Of a DNA stretch of 64,000 bases, positions 1-10,015 are shown one piece after another (position 1 is the stretch's first letter; each line of letters starts with the position of its first letter). Origin of the DNA: Clostridium porci (GTDB taxonomy: Bacteria; Bacillota; Clostridia; Lachnospirales; Lachnospiraceae). The stretch is taken from positions 62,001 to 126,000 of the forward strand of contig NZ_VUMD01000008.1 of assembly GCF_009696375.1 (NCBI RefSeq), given 5' to 3'. The position numbers and the translations under genes were made by a program. The notes beneath the pieces were generated by a model. That model made no database searches, was not told the DNA's origin, and saw only the letters and a program-made list of their open reading frames with translations.

Positions 1-475
1 CATCCGTTCCTTCCTCCATATCCTTGCAGACAACCGTGATGTCCGCTTTCTTTTCGATATGGTATTCCAGCACCTTGCTATAGTCCAGCTTGTACACGCC
101 GTCGCCTGCCGCAATTACAACATAAGGCTCATGGCTGTTCTTTAAGAAGGTAAGGTTCTGATATAAGGCGTCTGCCGTACCCCTATACCAGTCCCCGTTC
201 TCTGGAGTAATGGAGGGAGTAAATACGAACAGTCCCCCCTGCTTTCGTCCAAAATCCCACCATTTGGAGGAGCTTAAGTGAAGGTTCAGTGACCTGGAAT
301 TGTACTGCGTAAATACTGCCACATTCTGAATATGGGAATTGGTCATGTTGCTAAGTGCAAAATCAATGCTGCGGTAGCTCCCTGCAACAGGCATAGCAGC
401 TACTGCTCTCTTATTCGAAAGCTCCCGCATCCGTTTGCTGTTCCCTCCTGCTAATACGATACCGATCGCTCTCAT
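1..475 (-). CDS. glgD: GlgD, ADP-glucose pyrophosphorylase-like subunit (partial)
   Basis: This is the N-terminal part (about 158 residues) of a GlgD-type nucleotidyltransferase; the C-terminus lies beyond the left edge. It starts [16 protein letters not shown], the nucleotidyl-transferase signature, and continues with [11 protein letters not shown] and [12 protein letters not shown], as in GlgC/GlgD. GlgD is known in Firmicutes as the regulatory partner of catalytic GlgC in making ADP-glucose for glycogen. Its ATG overlaps the TGA of glgC by four bases (ATGA), so the two are translationally coupled. The start is well supported by this overlap. Confidence 0.93.
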   Translation of the reverse strand, partial: MRAIGIVLAGGNSKRMRELSNKRAVAAMPVAGSYRSIDFALSNMTNSHIQNVAVFTQYNSRSLNLHLSSSKWWDFGRKQGGLFVFTPSITPENGDWYRGTADALYQNLTFLKNSHEPYVVIAAGDGVYKLDYSKVLEYHIEKKADITVVCKDMEEGTD

Positions 476-1746
476 TTTACGCCACCTGCCTTTATAATGT
501 AATTTCCGCTGGCCAGATATCCCTCCGGATAGTCGCCTGCCTCTGTCTCGCCTGCAATGGCTGTGTTCCTGCCCACCTTAACGCCGTCAGGTATAGTTGA
601 ATTTTCACCAACAGTTACAAGGTCAAACTGGTATACCTTGGGGGAATAGGTACTTGGGGCATACTCTCCTACCCCCAGCTCCACCCCGGCTCCAATGGTG
701 ACGTGCTCAGCTACAATGGCTTTGTCCACCACCGTTCCAGCTCCAACGGAGCTTCCCTGCATAATAATGGAATCCCGCACAACCGCTCCTTCTCCGATGG
801 TAACGCCGGCTCCAATTACAGAATTGCGAACCTCACCGTAAACCTCTGTGCCTTCTCCGATGATGCTCCTCTCAATATTGGCATTTGGCGAAATATACTG
901 AGGAGGAATCACGTCGCTCTTGGTATAAATCTTCCAATATTCCTCATAAAGATTGAACTCAGGAATAATGTCGATCAGCTCCATATTAGCCTCCCAGTAA
1001 GAGCCCAGAGTTCCTACATCCTTCCAGTATCCATTGTACTCGTAAGCAAACTCCCTGTCTCCTCTTGCATGGCAGTATGGGATAATGTGCTTTCCAAAAT
1101 CACAGCCCGGCTCGTCCTTCATCTTAATGAGGGCTTCCTTCAACACAGACCAGCTGAATATGTAAATGCCCATAGAGGCCAGATTACTTCTGGGAGCCGC
1201 AGGCTTTTCCTCAAACTCTATAATGCGGTTAGACTCATCCGTAATCAGAATACCGAAGCGGCTGGCCTCCTCAATGGGAACGGGCATGGCAGCAATGGTG
1301 ATATCTGCATTGTTCGCTTTGTGATAATCCAGCATAACCTCGTAATCCATCTTGTAGATATGGTCTCCTGACAAAATAAGCACATATTCAGGATTATATG
1401 CCTCCATATATTCCAGGTTTTGATAGATTGCATTGGCAGTGCCTGTGTACCAGTCGCTGCCCTTGCTGCGCTCATAAGGAGGCAAAATAGTTACTCCGCC
1501 CACATTTCTGTCCAAATCCCACGGAATCCCTATACCAATGTGGGCATTTAAACGCAGCGGCTGGTACTGTGTCAAAACTCCAACTGTATCTACTCCTGAA
1601 TTAATGCAGTTACTCAGCGGAAAATCAATGATTCGATATTTTCCCCCAAACGATACCGCTGGCTTGGCTACCTTCTGTGTCAAAACTCCAAGCCGGCTTC
1701 CCTGTCCACCAGCTAAAAGCATGGCAATCATTTCTTTTTTAATCAA
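472..1746 (-). CDS. glgC: Glucose-1-phosphate adenylyltransferase GlgC
   Basis: The enzyme makes ADP-glucose from glucose-1-phosphate and ATP, the first committed step of glycogen synthesis. The protein carries the signature [11 protein letters not shown] near the N-terminus, a [11 protein letters not shown] stretch, [12 protein letters not shown] and a C-terminal left-handed beta-helix with repeated hexapeptides. I place the start at the TTG at 1746 ([10 protein letters not shown]), five bases after an AGAGGTGAT ribosome binding site and typical of clostridial GlgC; a GTG at 1755 overlaps that site and is less likely. About 424 residues, the usual family length. It is followed with ATGA overlap by glgD. 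A TATAAT-like -10 is visible at 1786-1791 on the minus strand. Confidence 0.95.
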   Translation of the reverse strand: MIKKEMIAMLLAGGQGSRLGVLTQKVAKPAVSFGGKYRIIDFPLSNCINSGVDTVGVLTQYQPLRLNAHIGIGIPWDLDRNVGGVTILPPYERSKGSDWYTGTANAIYQNLEYMEAYNPEYVLILSGDHIYKMDYEVMLDYHKANNADITIAAMPVPIEEASRFGILITDESNRIIEFEEKPAAPRSNLASMGIYIFSWSVLKEALIKMKDEPGCDFGKHIIPYCHARGDREFAYEYNGYWKDVGTLGSYWEANMELIDIIPEFNLYEEYWKIYTKSDVIPPQYISPNANIERSIIGEGTEVYGEVRNSVIGAGVTIGEGAVVRDSIIMQGSSVGAGTVVDKAIVAEHVTIGAGVELGVGEYAPSTYSPKVYQFDLVTVGENSTIPDGVKVGRNTAIAGETEAGDYPEGYLASGNYIIKAGGVK

Positions 1747-1755
1747 CGTTATCAC

Positions 1756-2199
1756 CTCTTGCTGTTGTAATTTTTAGTAATTTTAATTATAGCACAAACT
1801 TCATGAATAGTATATAAATTTTTACTTATATTTCAATATTTTTGTGCATTTTTCCGACATTTCCTTTCCGCTCTCTCCATTTAACAATGGATTCTTCGTG
1901 AAATAGCATGTCACTCCTTCCTCACCTCTGCTATCGACTCCCCTCCCCCTGAAAAAATCCGGCATTCAGAACAAACTATCATCTCAAACATTGTATCAGA
2001 ATCACCCCCTTAATATGACTTCCAAATTATCCCATACTTCGACACGAAGATCCTTTTTTCAGGTTTTGTACAGGGCAGATAAGCCTTGAAACATTGAGGA
2101 AAATATCTTATAATCACGTTATATGTATTTACCGTTAATTTCCTGTGGAATGGGAGATACTGTAATATATTTTGAGAAGAGAAAAGGAGAATATCAGCC
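1756..2199. other. Intergenic region between glgC and asnS
   Basis: This AT-rich, divergent intergenic stretch holds the promoter side of both glgC (minus) and asnS (plus). A minus-strand TATAAT is at 1786-1791. I see no T-box hallmark (no conserved GGUGG-containing antiterminator) in front of asnS. A 63-codon frame on the minus strand here has no ribosome binding site or family resemblance and is not called. Confidence 0.5.
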
Positions 2200-3591
2200 A
2201 TGGATTTGATTACCGTGAGAGAGCTTTACAAGCATTCAGAGGAATATTTAGACAAAGAAATCACGGTCGGAGGATGGATCCGCAGCCTGCGTGATTCCAA
2301 ATCCTTCGGCTTTATCGTAGTAAGCGACGGAACCTGCTTTCAGACTCTTCAGATTGTCTACCATGACAACCTGGACAACTTTACCGAGGTTTCCAGGTTA
2401 AATGTCGGCACCGCCATCATCGCAAAGGGAACGTTAGTTGCCACACCCGAAGCAAAACAGCCCTTTGAAATCCAGGCTTTAAGTATAACCGTGGAAGGAG
2501 CCTCCGCTCCTGATTACCCGCTTCAGAAAAAGCGTCATTCCTTTGAATATCTGCGCACCATCTCCCATCTGCGTCCCCGGACCAACACCTTTCAGGCCGT
2601 GTTCCGTGTCCGCTCCCTGATTGCCTATGCCATTCACCAGTATTTTCAGGAGCAGGATTTCGTCTATGTGCATACGCCGTTAATCACAGGCAGTGACTGT
2701 GAGGGAGCTGGAGAGATGTTCCAGGTTACTACGCTGGACTTAAGCAATGTTCCCAGGACAGCTGACGGACAGGTGGACTTCAGCCAGGACTTCTTTAGCA
2801 AGCCAACAAACCTGACTGTAAGCGGCCAGCTGAATGTAGAAGGCTACGCCATGGCTTTCCGCAACGTATACACCTTCGGTCCTACCTTCCGGGCCGAAAA
2901 TTCCAACACGGCCCGTCACGCAGCCGAGTTCTGGATGATCGAGCCAGAGATGGCATTCGCGGATTTGAATGACAATATGCATCTGGCTGAGGGTATGCTC
3001 AAATACGTGATCCAGTACGTACTGGATCATGCGCCTGAGGAAATGAACTTTTTCAACCAGTTTGTGGACAAAGGTCTTTTAGACCGTCTTCACAATGTAT
3101 TAGGCTCCGAATTCGGCCGCATCACCTACACCGAGGCAATAGCGCTCCTAGAGCAGCACAACAATAAATTTGACTACAAGGTATCCTGGGGCTGCGACCT
3201 TCAGACTGAGCATGAGCGCTTCCTGACTGAGCAGCTTTTCAAAAAGCCTGTATTTGTAACAGATTATCCCAAGGAGATTAAGGCCTTTTATATGAAGCTG
3301 AATCCGGACAACAAAACCGTAGCGGCGGTGGACTGTCTGGTGCCAGGCATCGGTGAGATTATCGGCGGGAGCCAGAGAGAGGACGACTATGACAAGCTGG
3401 TTGCCCGAATGAGGGAGATGGGTCTGTCCGAGGAGGACTACAGCTTCTACCTGGATCTAAGAAAGTACGGCTCCACCCGCCATGCAGGCTTCGGACTGGG
3501 CTTTGAGCGCTGCGTGATGTACCTCACCGGCATGTCCAACATCAGGGACGTAATCCCCTTCCCAAGAACCGTCAATAACTGCGATCTGTAG
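2200..3591 (+). CDS. asnS: Asparagine--tRNA ligase
   Basis: A class II aminoacyl-tRNA synthetase that charges tRNA-Asn. The N-terminal OB-fold anticodon-binding domain (about residues 1-115, with [16 protein letters not shown]) is followed by the class II catalytic core: motif 2 region [13 protein letters not shown] and C-terminal motif 3 [15 protein letters not shown]. The 463-residue length is normal for bacterial AsnRS, and the [15 protein letters not shown] stretch fits AsnRS rather than AspRS. The ATG at 2200 follows AAAAGGAG at a good distance. A metallophosphoesterase gene follows 31 bp downstream on the same strand. Confidence 0.96.
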   Translation: MDLITVRELYKHSEEYLDKEITVGGWIRSLRDSKSFGFIVVSDGTCFQTLQIVYHDNLDNFTEVSRLNVGTAIIAKGTLVATPEAKQPFEIQALSITVEGASAPDYPLQKKRHSFEYLRTISHLRPRTNTFQAVFRVRSLIAYAIHQYFQEQDFVYVHTPLITGSDCEGAGEMFQVTTLDLSNVPRTADGQVDFSQDFFSKPTNLTVSGQLNVEGYAMAFRNVYTFGPTFRAENSNTARHAAEFWMIEPEMAFADLNDNMHLAEGMLKYVIQYVLDHAPEEMNFFNQFVDKGLLDRLHNVLGSEFGRITYTEAIALLEQHNNKFDYKVSWGCDLQTEHERFLTEQLFKKPVFVTDYPKEIKAFYMKLNPDNKTVAAVDCLVPGIGEIIGGSQREDDYDKLVARMREMGLSEEDYSFYLDLRKYGSTRHAGFGLGFERCVMYLTGMSNIRDVIPFPRTVNNCDL

Positions 3592-3622
3592 GCGCCGCAG
3601 CAAATACGAACAGGAGGCAGAT

Positions 3623-4693
3623 ATGAAATTCATCCATACCGGAGACATTCACTGGGGTATGTGTCCCGACGCTGGCAAGCCCTGGAGCAAGGAGAGGGCC
3701 CAGGCTATTAAAGATACCTTCCGTACCATTACGGAAAGCGCCAGAACTATGAATGTGGATTGTCTTTTTGTCAGCGGCGACCTGTTTCACCGGCAGCCTC
3801 TGGCAAAGGACTTAAAAGAGGTGGATTATCTCTTTTCCACGATTCCCGATGTGAAGGTCATCATTATTGCGGGAAACCACGACCGGATTCGGGAAAATTC
3901 CGCTCTCTTAAGCTTTACTTGGAGTCCCAATGTAACCTACCTCATGGATGAAACCCTGACCTCTGTCTATTTTGAAGATATTAATACTGAGGTTTACGGC
4001 TTTAGCTACCACACATCAGAAATCAAGCATCCGCTTCTGGAGGACATCCAGGTTCCTCTGGGAAACAGGATTCAGATACTTATGGCCCATGGCGGAGACG
4101 CCGCCCACCTACCCATCAGCTTTAACAGCCTTGAGCTTTCCCCCTTTTCCTATATCGCCCTGGGCCATATCCACAAGCCTCAGATTCTGTCCGAGGAAAA
4201 GATGGCCTACTGCGGCTCTCCGGAGCCCCTGGATGTTACGGAGACAGGCGTCCACGGCTTCTACTACGGTGAAATTCACCCTGTAACCAGAAAAGTCACC
4301 ATACTTCAATTCATTCCTGCGGCACAGGTTCAGTACATTCCACTGGCGGTCAATGTAACCAAAGAAACTACCAATGGAGAGCTGTTTGATCGGATTGCCA
4401 GGGAGATTGAAAACAGAGGTGAGAAGCATATATACCGCTTCCGTATCAAAGGCATGCGAGATCCTGAGATTGAATTTGACTTAGAGCAGCTTGCTTCCCG
4501 TTTCCGAATTGCCGAAATTATTGATGCTTCTGAACCACAGTACGATTTTCCCGCATTGTTCGCAGAGCACTCCTCAGATATGATCGGCTTCTTCATCCAG
4601 GCCCTTCATAAGGACTCCATGAGCCCGGTAGAGAAGAAAGCCCTGTACTATGGGGTCAATGCGCTGCTTCACACCACGGACGAAAGGAGCTGA
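3623..4693 (+). CDS. YhaO/SbcD-like metallophosphoesterase (DNA repair exonuclease family)
   Basis: A calcineurin-like phosphoesterase of the SbcD/Mre11 branch. Metal-binding motifs appear in order: HTGDIHWG near the N-terminus, SGDLFHR, GNHDR, MAHGGD and GHIHKP. The 356-residue length and the accessory C-terminal domain resemble Bacillus YhaO. The ribosome binding site AGGAGGCAG precedes the ATG. The stop lies four bases before the next ATG (the YhaN-like ATPase), so the two form an operon and probably a nuclease-ATPase complex analogous to SbcCD. The cellular role is inferred, not shown. Confidence 0.85.
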   Translation: MKFIHTGDIHWGMCPDAGKPWSKERAQAIKDTFRTITESARTMNVDCLFVSGDLFHRQPLAKDLKEVDYLFSTIPDVKVIIIAGNHDRIRENSALLSFTWSPNVTYLMDETLTSVYFEDINTEVYGFSYHTSEIKHPLLEDIQVPLGNRIQILMAHGGDAAHLPISFNSLELSPFSYIALGHIHKPQILSEEKMAYCGSPEPLDVTETGVHGFYYGEIHPVTRKVTILQFIPAAQVQYIPLAVNVTKETTNGELFDRIAREIENRGEKHIYRFRIKGMRDPEIEFDLEQLASRFRIAEIIDASEPQYDFPALFAEHSSDMIGFFIQALHKDSMSPVEKKALYYGVNALLHTTDERS

Positions 4694-4697
4694 TTCC

Positions 4698-6557
4698 ATG
4701 AAAATCATAAGTTTGCACATCGACGGCTTCGGCAAACTCCGTGACCAGGATATGGAATTTCAGGACGGGTTAAATATCGTATACGGCAAGAACGAAGCAG
4801 GAAAGTCGACCATACATACCTTTATCAAGGGCATGCTTTTTGGCATCGACCGCCAGAGGGGACGGGCTGCCCGAAACGATACCTACTCTAAATATGTACC
4901 CTGGCAGAACAGCGGCACCTACGAGGGATGGATGCGCCTTGAAAGCGAAGGCCAGATCTACCGCATACAGCGCAGATTCCAGAAAAACAATAAGGAGCTG
5001 ACAATTATCAACGAAACCCTCGGCAAAGAGGAAACGCCCACCAAGGCTCTGCTGGATCAGCTCCGTTGCGGTTTGTCGGAAACCGTGTATGAAAACACCA
5101 TCAGCATTGGACAGCTAAAATGCGCTACGGAAGGCGGCATGGTGTCAGAGCTGAGAAACTACATCGCCAATTTAAACACATCAGGAAGCATGGCCTTAAA
5201 TATTACCAAGGCCACCGAATATTTAAAATCCCAGCGCAAAGAGCTGGAAAAGCAGCTGGTGCCTGAGGCGGCCCGCAGCTATACCGCCCTTTTGGGAGAG
5301 ATACGAAAAATTGAGCAGGAAATATCCTCTCCCCAGTACGCCAACCAGCTGCCTGAATACCGCGTCAAAAAAAGCCAGGTAAAGCAGCAGCTGGAAAGCC
5401 GTCAGAAGGAAAAAGAAGGGCTTCTGGAAAAGGCTGCCAAGGGCCGCCAGATTCTGGAGGGCAGCCAGTTTACAGACCAGGAATCGGTTCAAAGCTATGT
5501 AAATGAGACCAAACAGCTCTACAGAGAATATGAAAACGCCGCTCAAACCTGTGCAAGAAAATCCCCGGTTATGTGCGCCGTTCTCATGTTCCTTCTCGCA
5601 GCTCTCAGCGGAACAGGCGCTGTACTGCTTTTGTTCGCTCCTCAGCTTATAAACTCGTTGAGCCTGCCTGTTCCAGCGCCCGCCGCTGCCGGTGCTCTGG
5701 GTACGGCTGCAGTGATTGCTTTTGTTATCGCCATTGCTGCCCTGAATAAAAGGGTAAGCTATAAGAAAAAGCTGGACACCAGCGCCCGCCTTCTTCAGGA
5801 GATATTTGCAAGGCATCTGGGGGACTCCTCCATATCTGACAAGGCAATGAACAATCTGGAAGCCAGGATGACGGAATTTCTCAGGCTTAGCAAGGCCGTA
5901 ACTCAATCAGAAGACACCCTGGCTAAGATTACAGGAGAAATCCAAACGCTCCAGGCCTCTCAGGAGCTTTTCGGCGAGGAAATGGAGCAGCAGCAGCGGA
6001 TTCAATGGGAGCTGGAAAAAAAGCTGGAGTATTTGGCAGACTGCAAAAATAGGGCCGACTCTTTAAGAAAGGTTCAAACAGAAAACCAGCGGATTCAGGA
6101 GGAGCTGGATGCCATTGATCTTGCCCAGGATACCATGACCGCCCTGTCCACCACCATCCGCGATTCCTTCGGCTTGTATCTGAACAAGGCCGCCTCCGAA
6201 TTAATCGGAGGCATTACCGGAGGCATCTATACCAGTATGAGCATTGACGAGAACCTTGACGTATTTATGAATACCCCTGGGAAGCTGGTTTCCATCGATC
6301 AGGTAAGCAGCGGCACCATGGATCAGATTTATCTTGCAGTCCGCCTGGCCGCCGCAAGACTGGTGCAGGACGGCAGAGATCGTATGCCTCTCATATTTGA
6401 CGACAGCTTTGTACTCTATGATGAAGACCGTTTAAAAACAGCCTTAAAATGGCTGGCAAAAACATATGATAATCAGATTATCATATTTACCTGCCACCAG
6501 AGAGAGGCTCAGCTGCTCACAGCAAATCAGGTGAAATACAATCTGATAGCAATATAG
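4698..6557 (+). CDS. YhaN-like AAA/SMC-type ATPase with membrane segments
   Basis: An SbcC/Rad50-type ATPase of about 619 residues. It has an N-terminal Walker A (YGKNEAGKST), long coiled coils, a central pair of hydrophobic segments (roughly residues 290-355), a second coiled coil, an ABC-type signature VSSGTMDQIYLAVR, Walker B PLIFDDSF and a TCHQRE motif near the end. The start at 4698 follows AAAGGAGC; the frame is open further upstream but only inside the preceding gene. Partner of the metallophosphoesterase just upstream. The two membrane helices in the middle set it apart from soluble SbcC and match the YhaN group. Confidence 0.85.
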   Translation: MKIISLHIDGFGKLRDQDMEFQDGLNIVYGKNEAGKSTIHTFIKGMLFGIDRQRGRAARNDTYSKYVPWQNSGTYEGWMRLESEGQIYRIQRRFQKNNKELTIINETLGKEETPTKALLDQLRCGLSETVYENTISIGQLKCATEGGMVSELRNYIANLNTSGSMALNITKATEYLKSQRKELEKQLVPEAARSYTALLGEIRKIEQEISSPQYANQLPEYRVKKSQVKQQLESRQKEKEGLLEKAAKGRQILEGSQFTDQESVQSYVNETKQLYREYENAAQTCARKSPVMCAVLMFLLAALSGTGAVLLLFAPQLINSLSLPVPAPAAAGALGTAAVIAFVIAIAALNKRVSYKKKLDTSARLLQEIFARHLGDSSISDKAMNNLEARMTEFLRLSKAVTQSEDTLAKITGEIQTLQASQELFGEEMEQQQRIQWELEKKLEYLADCKNRADSLRKVQTENQRIQEELDAIDLAQDTMTALSTTIRDSFGLYLNKAASELIGGITGGIYTSMSIDENLDVFMNTPGKLVSIDQVSSGTMDQIYLAVRLAAARLVQDGRDRMPLIFDDSFVLYDEDRLKTALKWLAKTYDNQIIIFTCHQREAQLLTANQVKYNLIAI

Positions 6558-6578
6558 CATTATGACCGCATTGATAGG

Positions 6579-6630
6579 ATACTCCTAAGCAGGACATCCA
6601 ATTATAAAAATCTGCTTAGGAGTATTTTTA
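6579..6630 (+). terminator. Rho-independent terminator after the yhaON-like pair
   Basis: A perfect 14-bp inverted repeat (6579-6592 with 6612-6625, ATACTCCTAAGCAG arm) is followed by a TTTTT tract. It lies 20 bp after the stop of the YhaN-like gene. Confidence 0.9.
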
Positions 6631-6662
6631 TGTCCATCTAAAATACATGAAAGCAAAGCGAA

Positions 6663-6703
6663 AAAAACACGGCTCTGCTTTTATAGACCGGAACCGTGTT
6701 TTT
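6663..6703. terminator. Bidirectional terminator
   Basis: A 10-bp stem, AAAAACACGG at 6663-6672 with its complement at 6694-6703, carries A tracts on the left and T tracts on the right, so it can work in both directions. It lies between convergent genes. A near-copy (ACACGGTTCC stem) occurs at 8403-8439. Confidence 0.8.
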
Positions 6704-6779
6704 ATTATACAGCATTTTCTAAATCCTTTGGATAGCAGTCAAGGCGCTTGATGGAACATTTGGGCACTCCCACTTATTG

Positions 6780-7880
6780 CTATACTGTGCTCTGTGCCCG
6801 CTTATATAGCTCCATAGCCTCCGTCAGATTAGAGGCAGACCCATTTTGGAAAAGCTTCAGCAGCTCAGTCAGACGATCCGGCTTCAAAAATTCATTTCCC
6901 AGATAGGGGCCGTAGGTATCTGTAATGTGAAGGTTTTGTTCCTTAATACTGCTTTCCAGCTTTTTAAGCGCCTCAGCAGCCTCCTCACAGGACGTTTCCA
7001 ATTCATCCAGGCGCTTCCTGTTATTCTCCATAATCTCATCGGAGATAATATTCTTTGTGACATTCTCAAAGGTTATGAGGGCATCCCGCTTCTTTGATAC
7101 GAGCTCGCTTAGCTCCTGCTCCGCCTGGGCAATCTCATCATCGTATTTTTCAAGATCATAGAAAGCCTCATCTCCATCCCTCTGAATGCTTCTGGTGATC
7201 ACCTTGATTTTCTTGCGGTTCGATCTTAAGGTATTGCGAATATCCCGTCCCCGCTTTAATGTATCCTGATAACGAAGCCTGGTTCGGTTCCCTACCATCA
7301 CGTAGGCTCCCCCTATTAACAGCACATCCGCGAAGTATATAGCTGCCAGCATCCACATCTGCCTCTGCTGTATCAGGAGGAAATATATGCCGCAGGGAAC
7401 TGCCAAAAAACACAGCACCAGCGTCAAAAGAAACAGCCCTATCTCCCTAAGCCCTCTGGGATAATAAAGAGCATAATAAAAGGTACTTCTGCAAAAGGCC
7501 GGCGCCTGGTTCTTTTGAAACAAAGTTCTCATCTGCACCTTCAGCTCCCGGTTGTGCTCCCGAAGCTGGCTGGTCTCCTCAGCAATCCGCTCCTTCATCC
7601 CCTGGCTCTTGGCCTTTTCTCTCTTGACCCTCACCCTTTTAAGCCGCTCCTGACCCTTGCCTATCTCCTTGTCATAGCTGGAATTAATCTCATCCAGACG
7701 CTTTCGGATGGTCTGCTGAATGGAATCCTCCACTTCCTTTCTGGCCGCCGCAAGCTCACTCTCCCGGCGCACCTCCTCGTCTGACAGCTGTCCGGCCGTA
7801 TTCTGGTCACAATTCAGACGGTACACTGCATCCCTGGCATCTCCCAGAAACTTTGTATAGTCAGTAATAGCCTGTCCCAC
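6780..7880 (-). CDS. Coiled-coil membrane protein of unknown function
   Basis: I do not recognise a family. The 366-residue protein has a charged, helical N-terminal half (about residues 25-120, rich in Glu/Lys/Arg with heptad-like spacing). Two hydrophobic segments follow near residues 150-200 (IGLFLLTLVLCFLAVPCGIYF and a second), then another long coiled coil (about residues 215-320). This architecture suggests a membrane-anchored structural or scaffold protein. The GTG start at 7880 lies eight bases after GGAGG. It is monocistronic, convergent with the YhaN-like gene and divergent from the small gene at 8072. Confidence 0.75.
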   Translation of the reverse strand: MGQAITDYTKFLGDARDAVYRLNCDQNTAGQLSDEEVRRESELAAARKEVEDSIQQTIRKRLDEINSSYDKEIGKGQERLKRVRVKREKAKSQGMKERIAEETSQLREHNRELKVQMRTLFQKNQAPAFCRSTFYYALYYPRGLREIGLFLLTLVLCFLAVPCGIYFLLIQQRQMWMLAAIYFADVLLIGGAYVMVGNRTRLRYQDTLKRGRDIRNTLRSNRKKIKVITRSIQRDGDEAFYDLEKYDDEIAQAEQELSELVSKKRDALITFENVTKNIISDEIMENNRKRLDELETSCEEAAEALKKLESSIKEQNLHITDTYGPYLGNEFLKPDRLTELLKLFQNGSASNLTEAMELYKRAQSTV

Positions 7881-8071
7881 CTGTATATCCTCCGTTATTT
7901 TTCAAATAGTTTGTAAATTTTCACTCTCAATTAAAGTATATCTTACTACAAATAGTCATAAGCTACAAGATATGTTACAAAAAATTCAATTATGACTAAA
8001 ATATGTCCTTTTAAATCTTGCCATTCAATGATATACTAGACCATATTTATACGCAAAAAGGGAGACGGAGC

Positions 8072-8338
8072 ATGTTCAGAATGTGGGGAAAACTAATAAA
8101 AGACAATCATCTGCTGAAGGATACCATCATTGAACGTTGCAGCGATTCCTTATCCAGAACCCAGATGGTATTCGATGCGTTAGAGACTATTTGCTATGAG
8201 CTCGACCTTAGTAAGCCTCTGTGGCTGGATGCCAATGTCCGGGAGTTTAAGCGCCATAACAAGACCCGGTTCACACAGGATAATTTTATCGAACAGCTTG
8301 ACTTTGATTATCTGGAAATTCATGTAATAGAGGAATAG
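8072..8338 (+). CDS. Small conserved-type hypothetical protein (88 aa)
   Basis: A short, charged, probably cytoplasmic protein with no signal or membrane segment. I place the start at the ATG at 8072 after GGGAGACGGAG rather than at an upstream in-frame ATG at 8018 that lacks a site. Codon usage matches the neighbouring core genes, which supports it as real. Function unknown. It ends 65 bp before a bidirectional terminator shared with the convergent pgi gene. Confidence 0.65.
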   Translation: MFRMWGKLIKDNHLLKDTIIERCSDSLSRTQMVFDALETICYELDLSKPLWLDANVREFKRHNKTRFTQDNFIEQLDFDYLEIHVIEE

Positions 8339-8402
8339 CCTTCCAATACCTCTTAGAAGAGGATGTGGTCAAACAGGTCTTTACACAATACTTAACTAAA
8401 AA

Positions 8403-8439
8403 ACACGGTTCCATCTCTATGAATCACCTGGAACCGTGT
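8403..8439. terminator. Bidirectional terminator between the small gene and pgi
   Basis: An 11-bp perfect stem (ACACGGTTCCA at 8403-8413 with 8429-8439) has a seven-A tract on its left, which becomes a T run for the minus-strand pgi transcript, and a T-rich right side. Confidence 0.82.
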
Positions 8440-8526
8440 CTTTCTGTTTCTGAAAGGTTGATTTTTATTTATTCTGCTATTTCGTTTCTATTTTACAGCA
8501 GTCCATTCTAATCTCCTTATAGTTTG

Positions 8527-9876
8527 CTACAGCCTTTTAAGCAGTTCTTCTCTCTGATCCTCATATCCAGGCTTTCCAAGAAGCGCGAACATATTCCTCT
8601 TATAGCTCTCCACACCAGGCTGGTTAAATGGATTGATTCCCAGTATGTATCCACTTACCCCGCAGGCAAACTCAAAGAAGTAGAATAGCTCTCCCAGATA
8701 AAACTCATTCTGCTCCGGCACCTTAACCATCAGGTTAGGCACATTGCCGTCTGTGTGAGCCAGGATGGTGCCATTCATGGCGCTCTTATTTACAAAATCA
8801 ACACTCTTCCCTGCCAGATAATTCATACCGTCGGTATCCACGTCCTCTTTATTCAGGAGAATCTCAGCAGGAGACTCCTCCACATTAATCACTGTCTCAA
8901 ACAGTATACGTGCTCCGTCCTGGATGAACTGTCCCATAGAATGAAGATCGGTGGTCAGATCCACAGCCGCCGGGAAAATTCCCCGCTGATCCTTTCCTTC
9001 GCTTTCGCCGTAAAGCTGTTTCCACCACTCGGATACATAGTGAAGGCTTGGCTCATAGTTCGCTACAACCTCCACAGCCTTCCCTTTTCTAAGAAGGATA
9101 TTGCGCACTGCTGCATAGAGAAGGGCCGGGTTAGACTCATAAGGAGCCTCCAGAGCTTTCTTTCTGCCAAAAGCCGCACCCTCCATCAGCTTATCGATAT
9201 CTGCTCCGCTAACTGCAATCGGAAGAAGGCCTACAGCGGTCAATACGGAAAAACGCCCTCCTACATCGTCAGGCACAACGAATTCCTCATAACCCTCTTC
9301 GTCTGCCAGATTTTTAAGGGCTCCCTTTGCCTTGTCTGTGGTTGCGTAGATGCGCTTGCCTGCCTCTTCCTTTCCATATTTTTCAATGAGCATTTCCTTA
9401 AATACACGGAATGCGATAGCAGGTTCTGTCGTGGTGCCTGACTTGGATATGATATTAACTGAAAAATCCTTTCCATCCAGTACCTGCTTTAAATCCCTTA
9501 TGTATTTACTGCTGATGCTGTTTCCCACAAAATAAATCTCAGGTGTCTTACGAACGCTTTTAGGCAGTACATTATAAAAGCTATGTGACAAAAATTCAAT
9601 GGCTGCTCTGGCTCCCAGATAGGAACCGCCTATACCTACCACCAGCAGAACGTCTGAATCCCTCTGAATCCTGGCCGCTGCCTTCTTAATCCTTGCGAAC
9701 TCATCCTTATCATAGTCTACCGGTAAATCAATCCATCCCAGAAAATCGTTTCCGGCGCCAGTCTTATTCAGCAAGGTGGCCTTTGCAGCCTCCACTGTAG
9801 CTTTAAAATTCTCCATTTCCTCCGCGGACACAAAGCCTGCTGCCTTGGAATAATCAAATGTTACTTCCTTTCCCAT
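8527..9876 (-). CDS. pgi: Glucose-6-phosphate isomerase
   Basis: This enzyme interconverts glucose-6-phosphate and fructose-6-phosphate in glycolysis and gluconeogenesis. The 449-residue length matches the short bacterial PGI group. Visible motifs are [14 protein letters not shown], the phosphate-binding [13 protein letters not shown] and a C-terminal [14 protein letters not shown]. The ATG follows AAAAGGAGAG. It is monocistronic, with a terminator about 90 bp downstream. Confidence 0.96.
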   Translation of the reverse strand: MGKEVTFDYSKAAGFVSAEEMENFKATVEAAKATLLNKTGAGNDFLGWIDLPVDYDKDEFARIKKAAARIQRDSDVLLVVGIGGSYLGARAAIEFLSHSFYNVLPKSVRKTPEIYFVGNSISSKYIRDLKQVLDGKDFSVNIISKSGTTTEPAIAFRVFKEMLIEKYGKEEAGKRIYATTDKAKGALKNLADEEGYEEFVVPDDVGGRFSVLTAVGLLPIAVSGADIDKLMEGAAFGRKKALEAPYESNPALLYAAVRNILLRKGKAVEVVANYEPSLHYVSEWWKQLYGESEGKDQRGIFPAAVDLTTDLHSMGQFIQDGARILFETVINVEESPAEILLNKEDVDTDGMNYLAGKSVDFVNKSAMNGTILAHTDGNVPNLMVKVPEQNEFYLGELFYFFEFACGVSGYILGINPFNQPGVESYKRNMFALLGKPGYEDQREELLKRL

Positions 9877-10015
9877 ATTCGCGCTCTCCTTTTCTTCAGT
9901 TCACAGATTTCCGTCATCTGCGATGCTCTATAATGATGCGGTAAAGCCGCTGATCGATTAAATTATATCATAAATTATGGTTTAATACCATTTTTTTTAC
10001 AGCACCCGGCAATTT

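Noticed and set aside
1756-2199. T-box riboswitch in front of asnS
   Set aside because: No conserved T-box sequence or specifier loop could be found in the leader.
2010-2201. 63-codon frame on the minus strand upstream of asnS
   Set aside because: No ribosome binding site and no family resemblance; it overlaps the asnS leader.
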